Shown piece after piece: positions 15,031-28,420 of a stretch of DNA of 64,000 bases. A program made the position numbers and the translations under genes. The notes beneath the pieces are model-generated. The model saw only the letters and a program-made list of their open reading frames with translations. It made no database searches and was not told the origin of the DNA. Positions within the stretch are counted from its first letter, which is position 1. The number at the start of each line of letters is the position of its first letter. The DNA comes from Hetaerina americana. Its lineage: Eukaryota; Arthropoda; Insecta; Odonata; Calopterygidae. Location: assembly GCA_022747635.1 (NCBI GenBank), contig JAKTNV010000005.1, positions 45,687,013 through 45,751,012 on the forward strand. Direction: 5' to 3'.

Positions 15031-16840
15031 ACATCATGCTTTCACTCGGTGGTGAAGATGATCCTTATCTAAGCATTCAGTAGCATTCCAATTGAATGGA
15101 CTCCCTTCAATGCACGGGAATCCACGGGAGGATAGGAAATGACTTTCAAAACGCTTGTCATATCGCATCTGTAATCCGTATTACCTAAGACTTTTCGTGT
15201 ACGGTCTACTTTCAGCAATGGCGGTGGAAAAATCTGTAATAATTCAAGTTTTTATTGCAACATTTTAAAGGAGAATGCACATTGATGATAGGCTGTGAAG
15301 ATGAACGGATTCTTTAATACTTAGCAGACTTATTCAATCTAGAAATATAATGTTCCATGCATGTATCTCCATTACAATGCTACGCAGAATAATAATTCCG
15401 AATGTTTATGTAAATGTTACCTAATCTGCTCACGTCGCCAAGAGAAAAGGATGCCTGATTGTGAGTGGAGCCTGAATTTCCCCAGAGATGAGAGCGACAT
15501 TGTTCACTAGCACACATCCAACACGCGAGTAAAGGAAAGTCACAAGTACAAGAAACAGCCTATTTAGCCTAGAGGGGCTTCGCCCTTCATAACTCCTTCA
15601 GCTCTCACTGCAGACACTATCTTCTATTCCGGCAAGGGCACATTATATCAAAATAAAAATGTCAATGCCTGTTACGGAGTTTGAATCCTCAGCCTGCTGA
15701 TGTGAATGCATTATGCTTCGATGGTGCATGTTAAATAGACATTACTGTTCTCCTTAAATTCCCTGCAACACGCCCTCGTGTAGAGTTGATCGTAGCTGTA
15801 CATTACGCCAACTACATTCCATGAAATAGTCTAACTCCAGACTGACCACAATTTCAACGTTTGAAAAAAACGACGATCCCACGACAGAAGATTTAATGCT
15901 CAACATATGGAAATGCAACCACTCATTTGAGTACGTAGTAGATTTTTTGCATTTTTTATGCCGAGTAAATGAGGAAAATGATCCTCACCACACGCCAAGC
16001 TTATGCCTTTACGAGACGCCTCACTGGGTTTATGACGCCGTTGAATTCGTCACTCGTGCCTTGCTCGGCGATTCGACGTAAAAAAAGACACATTATGAAA
16101 ATAATTCTTCTGGGGTGGGCCCGATTGGATAACTGCGTGGTCGAATGACTCCAAAAATATTTTGGCATTAAATATTTTATCTATGGAATAAAGATGAAAA
16201 ATATAATATATCAGAAACCATTGCCATTGAAAAAGAGTTCAAGTGTGACAATTGACACTATCCCACCTTTTTCAATTGTTTTTTTTTTTCATTTTTCAGA
16301 TTGCCTTTTTAAATAGCAACGACGGATAACTGTTAGATAAGTTGTAGGCCCGGAAGGACAAAGCCAGTTAATATGCTCAAAATTGTAGAAATGCTAATAA
16401 TGAGAGAAGCCTGTTGAAATGGATGCTCATTTTTTTGCACTAATTTCATCAATAAAACTACATCCTCCATACAGTACGATTTATAGTACTATTTATACCT
16501 AGCCAATTAACAGAGGCATTGTTAAGGGCCATTCATACCTCTTAGTTCAGTGGAACGTTACAAGAGACTAAAATGGGTGTCATTATCACGCTCATCATCG
16601 TAAAGGCTATGGGTGAGAACGAATCTACCCTGACGTTTAAGAGTTAATGTACTCCAGCTTGATGCAACATTCGACGGAGCGTCTCCGAAGCGTGAAACGC
16701 ATTAGCAATGGTGCCTATTGGCTACGAAAAAGGAAACGGTTCGTTTGACATTTGAAAATCTTTTGACAAGGAGCGTGACGAAACTGGTGAAATGGTAAAA
16801 ATCGGACGCTAGAATCGCGCACATGCGCGCTTTGAGGCAG
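15031..16840. other. Non-coding sequence, nothing recognised
   Basis: This is AT-rich to balanced sequence with a T run near 16278. No exon, repeat family or RNA gene could be supported. Confidence 0.5.
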
Positions 16841-17480
16841 GCTTTATAGGACGAGAGAAGGGCAGGAGTGGGAGGACGAGGGAAATGCGTGGGAAGAGCC
16901 AGAGAGGGATTGAGACGAGAGAGTGAAATATCTCACCGGATGGCGGTAAGGGAACAGCAGCCTCGTGTAGGGTTGAGTGGGGACCCGGGCGTCTGTTTGA
17001 GGGCTGTGGGGAGTGAAAAGGCGGCGTGTGATCTGGGTAAAAGAGATGAGAGAATGATTGTCCCATAGGGAGGTCAAAGGTTGTTGGTTGAGGAGGTAAA
17101 GACCGATGGTTGGGAACACCAGTGTGAATGAGGGAAGGGGGTAGAAAGAGGGGGCCGGTGAATATGGGAGGGGAGGAGGGAAGTTGAAAGCATTGTGGAC
17201 CGTGGACGTGGAGACACATGGTTACGTGTTGGTGGGAGGGGCTTAGGGAGGTATATGAGGACGCCCTAGCTTGACGTGGGGTAGGAGTGTCAATGGGAGG
17301 CGGGAAAGAAAGGGAGCGTTACCATGCCGAGATTTTTCTGTAGCAGGGAGGAGGCAGAGGAGCGCTTGCTACCGTCAGAGGATGGAGGAAGAACCAAAGT
17401 ATTAGAGTAGGCGAGTGCGACCCCCTGAAGTAACGTCATTATAAATCGCGAAAGGTGTTTCAGAAAGGAGAGAGAAATCG
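16841..17480 (+). other. Purine-rich (G/A) block
   Basis: The plus strand is G/A-rich with repeated GGGAGG, GAGAGG and GTGGGAG steps. The long minus-strand frame at 17219-16809 is Pro/Ser/His/Leu-rich with no domain and reflects the composition. Confidence 0.5.
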
Positions 17481-19060
17481 CGAAAGGGAATTAAGGAATT
17501 TCCGGTAGCCACATGGACGTACAGAACTGAACAAAAACAGAATGCTGAAGTCGAATATACAACTGACATTTGTGTCACGATGGAAGATGCGTTGAATTTA
17601 ATACTATCTTTGGTACTTCCACAGAGCCTTGATTTAAAATTATTTTACTCATTTATGAGTGGCCAACAATGTTGAAAAAATTTGTATTTGATATTGCATG
17701 CATGGTATTGAATCGCCCTGCTACAAACCCTAGCGGTGGACTGCAGGGTAATATGTACATGAAGAATATTGTTCCAAGGAAGAACACTCATGGAAGTATG
17801 AAAGAGATAATGCACAAATGATACATTCAGATAATGGTTCCTTTTTTGTTCCTGCAATTGTTATTTCGTACAGCCTCGTGGAATGTCGAGATAAGTATTA
17901 AGTTTACCCAACTCTTTGTCATTTTTCATATTGGTACGCCAGAAGCCAAAAACGCTATCCAATAAAAAATAATGGGATCCAATGTATCGAACAATTGCAC
18001 AACTCACAAATTTTCCCAAGAGATAAATTTTCCCTAAAAATGAATTAATATACATTCCAAAGTTCACTAAGAAAATTAGACATTATTAATTCTTCGCATA
18101 CCTTTAGTCATCATAGATTTGAAAATCATCTCCACTATATTTCCTGGACCAAGAAAAATTTGTAAGTTCAATGAATAATATGGCCACCTATATAAGGGTG
18201 GAAAAATTCCGAGTCCCTCATCTTCGACCTGAAGACGCCGAATGCAACTTCAGCGAAACTGTTGTCTGAATCAAACAACGACGCGGTGAAACCCGACAAT
18301 GCAGAATAGTTCAATGAATAAGCTTGCAATTGGTTGTGAACGGAAAGGTTTGAGAAACTTAAAATAGACAAGATAAAAGCCTTGAAAAGAAAGGTTTTCT
18401 TCTAAACAAGAAAGCCACTATCTTTATTCAATACCTATAAAATATACGTATTAATTTCACGTGAAATAGACACACTTGAAAGTTTAGGGAATAGCTTCCG
18501 TGAGTCGTCCAGGAGCCCTACATTTTCCTTATTTTTTGAAGTTGGAAAATGACTTCAAATTTTACTCATGCATCTCATTCACCTTGAATTTCCAACATGA
18601 ACTGATTTATTTTAATCTGTCTGATATAACAGATTAAAAAGGGTAAGAAAGAACTAAATCCTAATGCTATTTTTGAGGTGAAAATAGGAGCGTAAAAGTG
18701 GAGGAAGACTTCAAATAAATGAGAATATTTTTCGTAATAGCTGGGCTCACGACTTTCAGTAAAAAACTATTGACTCCTAAGAAAAAATTCCTACTCAGTT
18801 CCTCGTTCCCTCCCTTACCCGTATCCCCCCGAAATAATCTACTTCCCTCGCCGCCCAATTTTCTCCCCTCTCACTCTCCATCCCACAGACCAGACCAAAA
18901 AAATGCCTCCGTACAGCTAATATATAACTGGAACACTTTTCGCCTTAACGGATCCCCCGGATCCATGCCCGAGGCATTGGCAAAGCGCACGCATGGATTC
19001 ATCGCCAGAAGGGATCTTTCTAAACACACGCCCACGTACGCGTAGAGCGCGGACAGAAAA
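17481..19060. other. AT-rich non-coding sequence with a small hairpin
   Basis: No exon is supported. A perfect 11-bp stem at 18610-18620 and 18629-18639 with an 8-base loop is the only notable structure. It is too short for a typical miRNA precursor. Confidence 0.5.
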
Positions 19061-19420
19061 GACTTGGGCATTATATATACCAACCCCCAGGGGCACACGC
19101 GAGGATAAGGGGGCATTGAAGTGGGGGATGATGCTGAGAGTGTGCTGTCCGATTAGGGCGCTCCTTCCTTGATTCGCTCATCCACTCCTTCCCAACCACC
19201 ACCCCCTCCACCAGGCCCTTTATACCGGTCGGGGGAAGGAGAGGGTCGCTTTGTCGCGGGCATTGTGGCCGCATTAAGACCGGCCAATCGACAAGGGTGG
19301 AACCGGCGACGGGTGGGGGGCGGTGAGTATCGGAAATTCGAACGGATTGAGGACGAGAGGACCTCGAGAGCCATCCGACCGAACGAGCAGATGAGAGAGG
19401 GCGAATGAAAAGTCATTTTT
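19061..19420. other. GC-rich, CpG-containing block
   Basis: It starts after a TATATATAC sequence at about 19072-19080 and mixes C-rich and G-rich segments with several CG dinucleotides. It could be a regulatory element or simply another skewed-composition block. There is no splice-supported coding sequence. Confidence 0.3.
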
Positions 19421-22400
19421 TTCCCCGGAGAGCGAGAGAAAAATCATTCCAAAATGGGAACGGACATGAATGCTTACAATAGGTTGGTATATGGGGGCAG
19501 TGTAAGGGGTATTTATTTTGTAAATTCCCGCTGCTGGGGTCACTTCACACGGAATATAATAGGAATTCAAATCTAGATCGTAGAATAGTAGGACTAGGTG
19601 CCAGACGCCAAATACGGAAGCGCACATAATGCTTCCATTTAGCACAAAAAGCTGTTGTTGATGGTGAATGCATTTTAATTTCTGCTGTACTTGTTATAAC
19701 ACTTTGAAATTAAAACAAGTTTCCATTTTACAAATAAAAATTACAAACCTCTAAGCGATTATTGGATTTTAATTTAATGGTTTGAATAAATTGGCATTAT
19801 AAAATGGTTGGAATGTAAAACTATCTTTAGAATAAGTTGTACTCCACTAGGGTGAAAATAAACATATGAACATAGATGCTAGACGATAGGCTTAAAATTC
19901 TAAATACTACGATTTTAGAAAAATATTACTATGTATCATGCTTTAATTACCTCGAGATGGGTGATTATGAACAAAACTATAGACACATTAACGACGATAG
20001 AATTTCCGATATTTCGTCGGTTGGCGTGAAAAAACTCAGTATATCCTTAAAACTGGTTTTACAGACGAAGAGCTTCTAAAATAAAATGTTAACTCCAGCT
20101 ATTTTAAAACGTAACAATGTTATTTAAAAAACTATCATTACTTTTGGGAAAATTGCGGTTGTCTCAGAAGGGCACATATGCTATAAGGAGATGTCAAATG
20201 CTTTACTAGGATATCGTACATGGAGTATCTGTTTACCTGTAAATACAACAAAAGTAATTGGTCTTTAATATACAGATAAACATGCTATGGCATACTTGAA
20301 GATCATTTACCATATTGCAGTGAACGTTGTTGCAATATGGGTGATTTCCAAATTGCCTGAGCTACCAAAAAATATCAAGTGACCAATGCAAGCTACTCCG
20401 AAAAGTTAATGGCATTAAATAATATTTAAATTACCTCTCGATTATCCCAACCTATGCATCATGTATTAATAGGATTGAATACTGCCAAGTGAGAAAAGAA
20501 AGCAAATTGTTCGATCGATGATAGGGATATGATTCATAACTATATATCATATCGATCATAACTAAATATCATTTCCTTGTAAACTGATACTTTATTTTCA
20601 ATTAATAAAATCTGTACGAAATACTTTTCAATGCAGAAAGACATTTTCAATTTCATTTGAATGAGGCAGGGATGCATTTACTCCGACGTTATACCAAATT
20701 ATCAATATTCTCGTCAATATAATGGTTCGGTGATTTAAAATACTGCCAGAAAATATTACTTTTACTTAACTACCTCAAGAAAAAGTGAATAAAATTAAGA
20801 AATATAAATATATATTTAAATATCTACCGGTTTCTAAGAGCATAGAAATATTTATAAATGGTGTACTTACTTTTTAGAAGGGGAAGGTCATTCATAAATC
20901 CCGCGCTATCCTCGACGTTGGTATTCTGAAATGGAAAAGACATTATTTAGCATGCTATCAAGCGTGGATTTGGAGGAAAGGAAGGAGAAGATAGAAAGAG
21001 AGTTGGAAGTATCATGTGATCTAACCGTTCATTTTTGAAAAGAATGACCTGGAAGCGTGTCATGACATTTCGGATAAGTAACCTTACCAGTATCCTAACA
21101 GTCCCGGTATTACAACGCACGACCATACATCAAAATGCTTCTCACCAATACGCGAACACAGTGAGAACGACAACTTCGAAACACTCTGAACGTGCCCTAT
21201 TCAAATTTAATTCTCTTTTTTTTAAAAGAAACAGAATAACTATGTTACGCTTTCCCCCCTTTTGACCAGAGCCGATTCTCTGACAGCAGCCACATCCACC
21301 AAAATGGCCACGACGGTAACAACAAACGGTCTCCTCGCCTTCACCACGGCTCCCTCCCCCCACCCCAGCCCAGCAACGTCACCTGATGGATTTTTTCCCA
21401 CAACAAAGGAAAAAGGGGGCCAAATTCCAGATTTGAGCACACATACACACTCGAAACACGCACACAGCAATACTACGCCATGGAAAAAATGGCAACCGCA
21501 AAAATTCTACGCTTAAAAAAATGTAGGCGATCTCTTTGAAAGCGGTGTCGTTTGAAAATGTGAATGTAGCCGGGGCCACAGAAATGAAAATGAAAAGAAT
21601 AGAGAGTTGGGAGAAATATGAGAAAGGGACGGAAAGGGACAGCAAGGGAATAGGAATAAGCACGGGAAAGAGAGCGCAGTAAATGCAACGATTTGGCGGT
21701 TTCTTAGGCGAACATGAAGTTATCGTAAGGAAGAAATAAACGATTAGCTATGGTGAACAAATGGCAATCGAAATTGAAATGATAGGAGGATTCGAATAAA
21801 GGAATAGATATGCTGCGGTCGGTACAGAAATATTTTAAAAAAACAGAGGAAAACTAACGATAAGATAAAATAAAATATATTCTGGTCTGAATAATCTATT
21901 TGATTCGACGCGGTATGGAGGTGAAAAAAGAGAGACGGAAACAACAAAAGAGAACAATTTAAATTCACAAAATTCTTATTAGAATAATTAAAAATCTGGT
22001 TGAGGAATTATTTTCTCAAATTAATCTGCAATTTGAATGTTCCAATGAGAATGTTTCACAATGGAGAGCCTTTTAAAAGATGAATTAGACCTTCCTCATC
22101 TCAAAGAGGCTAAATACCTTAAATGAATCACTCGAGGTACATACCACTTCGAGGAAAGATGAGGATTTTGTCTCAACATCATCTCTCGATTATTGAGGTA
22201 GCGATAATTAATTAAATCTAAATTTTCAGAAAAATACGCATGCTAGTCGTTACAGATTGCCGAAAGAGTTGCAAAACCATCGGATTAAATTTAGATGACA
22301 TGAAAATGAAGACCCAATGACTATTTTTTAGACTCATTGAAAATTATATCCACTGCCAATGATCTTACAAAGGAGGGTCTATAATACGTCGTGGGCACTT

Positions 22401-25400
22401 CAAATCAGGGTACTATTAATAAACACTCGCTTATGCGTTCCCAAAGTAAGCAACAAAAAACGTTTCTGACGATGGAAGGGTATGGAGCGAATGCTAAAGA
22501 TGCGAGAGCGAGGCAAACTGGAATGGGAAGTGTGAGAGAAGCGGCTTGGTTCGGGGGGTTGGCGGGGGTGAAGAAATCCCGGCGGGAAAAGTTGCCTCCT
22601 GGTTCCTCGCCGGAAAAAAAACGTGCGACCTCCCTTCCTTCCCTATTTCTCTTTGGCTCAGAGTACAAAAAAGTTGTGAGAGACATGACTGCGGTTCGTT
22701 TTTGCCCGTTGCGCTTGCATAAATTGCGAATAAAAGTCTCACCAGTAGAGAGAACAAAGTGCTGACTGCCCCCTTGACGTATAATTCAAAGCGTCGGTTA
22801 GCATTATATTGAATCATCTTTTAAAGATTACATAAGAACTACCCGTTCTCAGTTAAACGCGTGACTGCATTCAGGTGTCCCGCTGAAGCTTCCGCGAAGT
22901 AAAAACAAGCTAGTTTTTGAGGCACGCGCGAAAATCTACTAATGAGCGAGAAGGCATTAATAGCAGGACACGGGTGGCATAAGACGGATGTAACGCAACG
23001 ATTTCACGAAATATTTTAGAAGAAGGACATTTCTTTTTTCGCAATGGTTAGATGTCACTCGTACGTTTATTTAAATTGTTGATCATACTGGAGCTGACTT
23101 AAAAAATACTTGATAGCAGTACAATTAACGGCATTCACTCAATGTATGGAGAGATATAATTGTATTAATGTTACAAATTGTGCATTGTATGAAAATATAG
23201 TCATGTAACAAATAAAAATTAATAACAACATCTGTGGTAGTAGTCGTAGAAAACTATGGAAAACGCTATTCAAATACTATAATGCGCTTTCCCAAGAAAT
23301 TAGAAAACAACTGACTGTGTAGCAATGGAAAAATTAGCTGGGGTCGTCCGTACCACTTCTAAAAAGGTAGAACATATGCGTACATTGGATCATGCCGCTT
23401 TGATATGGGCAGAAACATTTTTACGCGAAAAATATATATAGTTATTATTACGTTCATGTATCATTATCACAGGATTTATCACGGCATGATTTCAATGGAA
23501 TATTCATTAATAAGTCAGTTTGATGTTAAACTGTGAAATCCTTATTCACTCAGGTCATATTTTCTAGATATGAGTAGTTAGTCTTTCGCCCACGTTGGCC
23601 AAGGGCTTCTGGCAACGCAAAGCTTTCTCAAATTACAAATTTTCATTTAGCTAAGAAACTCCTTTAAAAAGCTGGAAGAGTTAAATTCAAATTCATTCAT
23701 TCATAGCATAACATTCTATTTTATCATATGAAGGTTTCCATAGAAAGTGTTGCCCACGCAGTTGCTAAAAAAACAGATCACTATTATGTAATATGTACGG
23801 TCTTGTAAGGCGAAGAAAATCCCTTGCGCGCAACAATATAATGGGCTTAAGGACACATAATTATGAGGCATAGAGCAAAGGTAAAATTTTCTTACGAACT
23901 TTAATTTTCCGAGGATAAGTCTCACTCGCACTTTCACATCGTGATTAATGATCACTGATTTGCATGCGAATGAATGCGAAAGAGACGCTGCAGCGAAGGA
24001 ACAGGGGTGCATGTTTAGAAGCGCAGAGGATGGAAGGTCAATTTTTGAGAGGCTCGGCAGTCACACGGCCCAACAGTCCGCTTCTCCAGCCAACGACGGG
24101 ACTATAATTCCTCGAATTCTTATTTAAGGACGAGAATACGTCGCATTGATGCTGGACAAGAACACCAACGCGACCCTTAACGCAAGGATTGCTAGGGATT
24201 GAGGATGGCAATTCGTTTGCGTCTCCGTGGGAGTAAGAACACGGCAAACTCCAGAAGACGCATTTCGATTCTTTTTTTTAATCCTGAATAAAAGCTGAAT
24301 CGCATCGTCCAGCCTGGCATGTTCCTCTCCGGCGATTTCAAATCTCCCAGCGTAAAAAAATGAACATTTATTCCTCTGGACATGAATGGGAATATTCTTC
24401 AAGCCACGCATCATCTGCCTCTGTATATCAAAACGTCTTGCGAAGCGGCCAATGAGTAATCGAGAGTTGTAGTGAATGTGTGGCCACGATGAGGACATCA
24501 ATTACCAAGAAAATGGCATCCCTGCAGCTTGTATTAATTAATAGCAACTCAGACCTTTGCGTAATCTGAAGACAATAATCTCAGAGTTTCAATATTTTTC
24601 AATATTTAAAAGATTTAATACGCAATGTAATTTCTAAAATACATGACGTGACTTTAGAACCCATTTAACGATGAGGTATTTTTATGTACCTACAAATATA
24701 GGGGGAAAAATTGAGATGTCTTAGTTAAGTTGCATAAGTGTTTCTTCAAATTAGAAGGTTCAAAGAGTTTTTATATTTTAATGAGAGGAATAACGTATTA
24801 AAGGTCAAGTTTCTAAGATATTATTTTCAAACTCAATAGGATATTACAAACAACTATAAAACGATTTTTAAGCCCAAATCTGAGGTGACCATATGGTTCT
24901 TAGTTTTCCAGTATAATTTGTATGCTGCATACTTCTCCAATTGTTCTCTGAGTCAGAATAACTCAGTATTCAGAATCATGCCGACAATGGACGTTTGGAC
25001 ATTGAAGCGTGGGCAGTGAAAACTCGGATCCGTAGGGAAACCCCACGAAAATGTTTTCCTTTTCATTCATCAGCGCGTTATTAAGAAAATTTTCTACCAT
25101 CAAGTACCGAGTGAAATAGCGTTCATTGTTGTCTAACTCCACCATGAATATTGATCTACTCCTCGAGCCCAAGGCGCAACACCGCCATTTCACTCAAAAC
25201 TTGCTGTGGTCGAGATGTTCTGAAACAGACGCCAAAAAAAGACGTCGAATTCTTCTAAATCAGTCGTCATAATAGCATCCACATATGAAATGCATTATCT
25301 TCAACTTTGAAAAAAATGTTACCATTATTTCAGGTCTCATTGTCAGGAGAGAAGTCTGCTGACCGACATTTCCGACTTCTAGTATAAGCCAGTACTTCCA

Positions 25401-26430
25401 TCGGCCCCGCGGCATCCCATCTCCCTTTCGCCCCCGTCGCCCATTTAGAACATTTTAGAGCTCTTTTCTGAGCTTCCTGCATGGGGTTTCCTAGCCTCCA
25501 GGCTATCCGCAGCCTTTGGAAAAAGACTGCTACCTTCCTCGCTGTAGAACACCACTTAAGTTTCCACTGCGTCCCAACCCCCACTCCTCAAATGACTTTC
25601 CGCTTGCCCTTCTCGCGTTCCCACCCCCTCTTATGACTCACTAACTCACTCTCGCGATGAGCTAATCTCTCCACCCCACTCCAATTTCTACCAGTCCGAG
25701 GAATCGGTTCAATTGGAAGAAGGGGACCGCCTTTTCGCGACGTTTTTGTTGATGACAACCCGCGGAGAAAGGCAATTTGATGGAAAGCCCCGGAACATCC
25801 TTCGGCTGGAAGGCACACCCGTTTGGGAGGGTGAAAGACTAGGCGGGAGTGGGGCTCTCCGGATTGGAAGACCACTCCAATTCATGCGTAAATTCACATT
25901 CCTTTAATGTGAGTTCAAGAAATGTCTTAGAAAAATTGTAGGCGTGCATTACAAGATATTTGTAACAGAAGAATTGGGGTCAATCTGCTTCCATCGAAGT
26001 ATACGGAAAAAATGGATGTGGTGATATATTGGCATATTAGTTTTTACGAAAGAAGCAATCGGGTGCTATTGCATGAAACAATCTAGATGCTAATGTTTTT
26101 CACCTCCTGAACAACTAGGAAATCTTTCAAACCGTTCCAATCCTATTACTCGATAATTAGTCATAATTGAGGAAGCGTAAAGAGAAAATCCAAATCAACA
26201 TAAAAAAACCACAACTCCATATTAACGAACCCTTGAATGAACAGCAAAGCAATCCAGGAGCAACCTCTCAGCGCTCTCTCCGTATAATATTAACAACCCA
26301 TATGACAATAAATTTGAGAATTACTGCATACGCCTTTATCTGGAACGTATACCGCACGATCTCGATTTTATTAATGTTCCATCAAAGCCTCCGCTTCGTT
26401 ACGCAACGGAGAGAGAGATAAAAAAAGGTT
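19421..26430. other. Non-coding sequence, mostly AT-rich
   Basis: Nothing identifiable as a gene is seen over 7 kb. A 10-bp stem hairpin (CCATATTGCA with TGCAATATGG) lies at 20310-20340. Short CA-containing sequence occurs near 21440-21470, and balanced-composition segments at about 21270-21520, 22390-22770 and 25380-25900 give overlapping short frames on both strands. None has recognisable domains or splice sites that agree in phase. Confidence 0.5.
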
Positions 26431-26439
26431 ATGTATGTG

Positions 26440-27020
26440 GATGGGTTCACGCCTGCACGCTGCACACTCTGGAGTACCGCGGCAGAGGCGGCGAAAATCT
26501 CCCGCCCCGCTACATGGCGACGACTAATTTGCTCAGCACGTGCAGGGCCACAAGCTCACACACACATACACACACATAAACACACGCGCGCGAGCGCACA
26601 CAACAGACAGTGAGAGGCGTATGTGCTTCGCGAGAGCGCAACTCGCGGGGAGAGAAAGTGCGGCTAACCCTCCCCCATTCGGCTCGAATCCGATCTCATT
26701 ACCAGAGCTGAAATTGGCGGTGTGTCGACGCACGGGGTTGTTTTTAAAGTAAGTGGCGGGGCGCGCGCTCGTGTGCACGGAAGCGCTGACCGCACACCGC
26801 ACGAAGCCTACCCTTTTTTTTAATCGATTCGAATCGTCTCGTGCGACGAAAGGGGGTGGGCGGGATGTCTTCCGAGGCGAGTAGTAAGTACGAGCGGCGC
26901 GGCGGGATAGGGGGGAGGGGAACCCGGGAGGTGCAGCGGACCGCGCCGACATCCCCGTGTCTCCGGGCCTCCCAGATCAGAAGCGACATCGTTTTTGTGT
27001 GGGGGTGTTTTCACGCGCCA
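26440..27020. promoter_or_regulatory. CpG-dense island, possible promoter or enhancer
   Basis: This stretch is visibly richer in CG dinucleotides than its AT-rich surroundings (GCGCGCGAGCGC, CGCGAGAGCGC, GGGGCGCGCGC and similar). It also holds donor-like GTAAGT sequences at 26749 and 26884. In insects with germline methylation, CpG retention often marks unmethylated promoters or enhancers. That general knowledge and the local contrast are the only support. No start site, TATA box or coding exon is proved, and no orientation can be assigned. Confidence 0.3.
26556..26612. repeat. CA-rich imperfect microsatellite
   Basis: It contains interrupted CACACA runs merging into ACACGCGCGCGAGCGCACACAAC. 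It lies inside the CpG-dense block. Confidence 0.75.
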
Positions 27021-27760
27021 TGAGATTTACCAACACCTTAATGGCGAGAAAATTGTTTTCATTCAGGAATGTACGGGGTGGGTTTTTTCTTTGGGTCAGA
27101 CAACAGATTAGTTTTTGCCTCTGATTTACCTAAAAATGGAAGTCTTTTATGCCCCACAGAAAAGTAAATACCTTAAAGTTGACGTTGGAATGCTTTCATT
27201 ACAACTGATCAGGAGATTGAAAGTAAAGTTAGCAGACTAACAAATGTCAATAGCTTAAGATGAAATAAAAAATTCCACTTCCTATAATAAAGAGATATTG
27301 CTCTTATTGCTATGTACATTTCTATCGTATCTGCGTATGGAAATGTATTAAATCCGAGTCTTTTAGTCGTTTGACCTGTCTTTTCAGTTCTTTACTTTGC
27401 CGCTGTTTTTTATTCTCCCGGTGTAATACAGTCAAACCCGTAAAATTTGATAAATAATTGGCGATTCAAAGCTTGGGTGTTTAAATTTTGATCACTCGAA
27501 TATGGAAGAGTTTTCCTCAGATTTAGTTGCTTTGATTAAAAAAAAATGACGGACTGCAGCTAATTTTGTGGTGAGTTTTCACTTATTTTCGGAAAATTTA
27601 ACTCAACAATGTATACACATTTTGTTTCAATGAGGCTTTCACGCTATTTATCGTGAATATTTAAAATTTGGCGATAGATCAAGTATTTGATTTTGGATCA
27701 CACTGCAAATTTTCAAATGAGAAGGAAGAGCAGGAATGAAAATATCATTAACACAATCAA
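27021..27760. other. AT-rich non-coding sequence
   Basis: No exon, repeat or RNA gene is recognised. It separates two GC-richer blocks. Confidence 0.5.
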
Positions 27761-28420
27761 AGAGAGGAGAGAGAGTGAGAGAGGTAGAAGGACAAGTCGA
27801 TCCCACGAAAGTGCTAGATTTAGATTTAAAGTGGTAATGGTCGAAGTAAACGTTACCCTGAAGCGCCGTAGGTTAGCACCTCATTGCCCTATCCCTGTGC
27901 CCGAGGCGAGATCAGGGAGGAAGCTGCGCACACGAACCCAGAGTATGGCCCGAGGCGAGACCGAAGGAGTCCCTCCCTCCTCTCGCCCTCCGCAGGCCAC
28001 GGCCTCCCGCCCCGCACACCTTCAAATTTCGGGGCGGTGGAGTTTCTTGAACTCGGAGCAATTTCGAATCGAATGATACGTTGTGCGCGCACACACACAA
28101 ACACACCCCGTACCCGTAGCACGAGACGGAGATCTGTCATTTATGGGTAAGAGAGGGAGGGAAGCGTGGATGGGACCTGCGTGAAGGAGGGCGTAATTAT
28201 GGAAATCAGGTGAGGAGGAGGTCGGAAGGGGGAAAAGAACGGGGAAAGGCCGAGGAGAGAAAGAGATAGAGATTGGGAGAAGGGGGGGGATTGGACGAGG
28301 AAGAAATTTTGACAGTTTGCAAAAACAAACGGCGGAAATACGAGCGAATCGGTCAAGGAGGCATGAACACGCAATCAAAACGGAGAGGGTCGCGACCCCG
28401 AGGAAGTCTTTCATCATTTA
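27761..28420 (+). other. Purine-rich and CpG-containing block
   Basis: It opens with a GAGAGGAGAGAGAG tract, continues through a CpG-bearing central part with a short CA run near 28088-28106, and ends in GGAGGAGG-type purine sequence. Open frames occur on both strands simultaneously, so none is called as coding. Confidence 0.45.

Noticed and set aside
14142..15037. Several overlapping open frames of 72-178 codons
   Set aside because: Frames are open on both strands at once, rich only in Pro/Ser or Gly/Arg, with no domain or matching splice sites. Low stop-codon density from GC-rich skewed composition explains them.
12395..20240. Shared TCGTACATGGAGT sequence near 12375 and 20214
   Set aside because: Only about 13 bases match, with a vaguely similar TTTACCT nearby; flanks do not align, so a repeat family cannot be claimed.
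24124..24501. 125-codon minus-strand frame of fairly balanced composition
   Set aside because: An ATG is present but there is no recognised domain, no clear splice or polyadenylation context, and another frame overlaps it. Evidence is too weak to call a gene.
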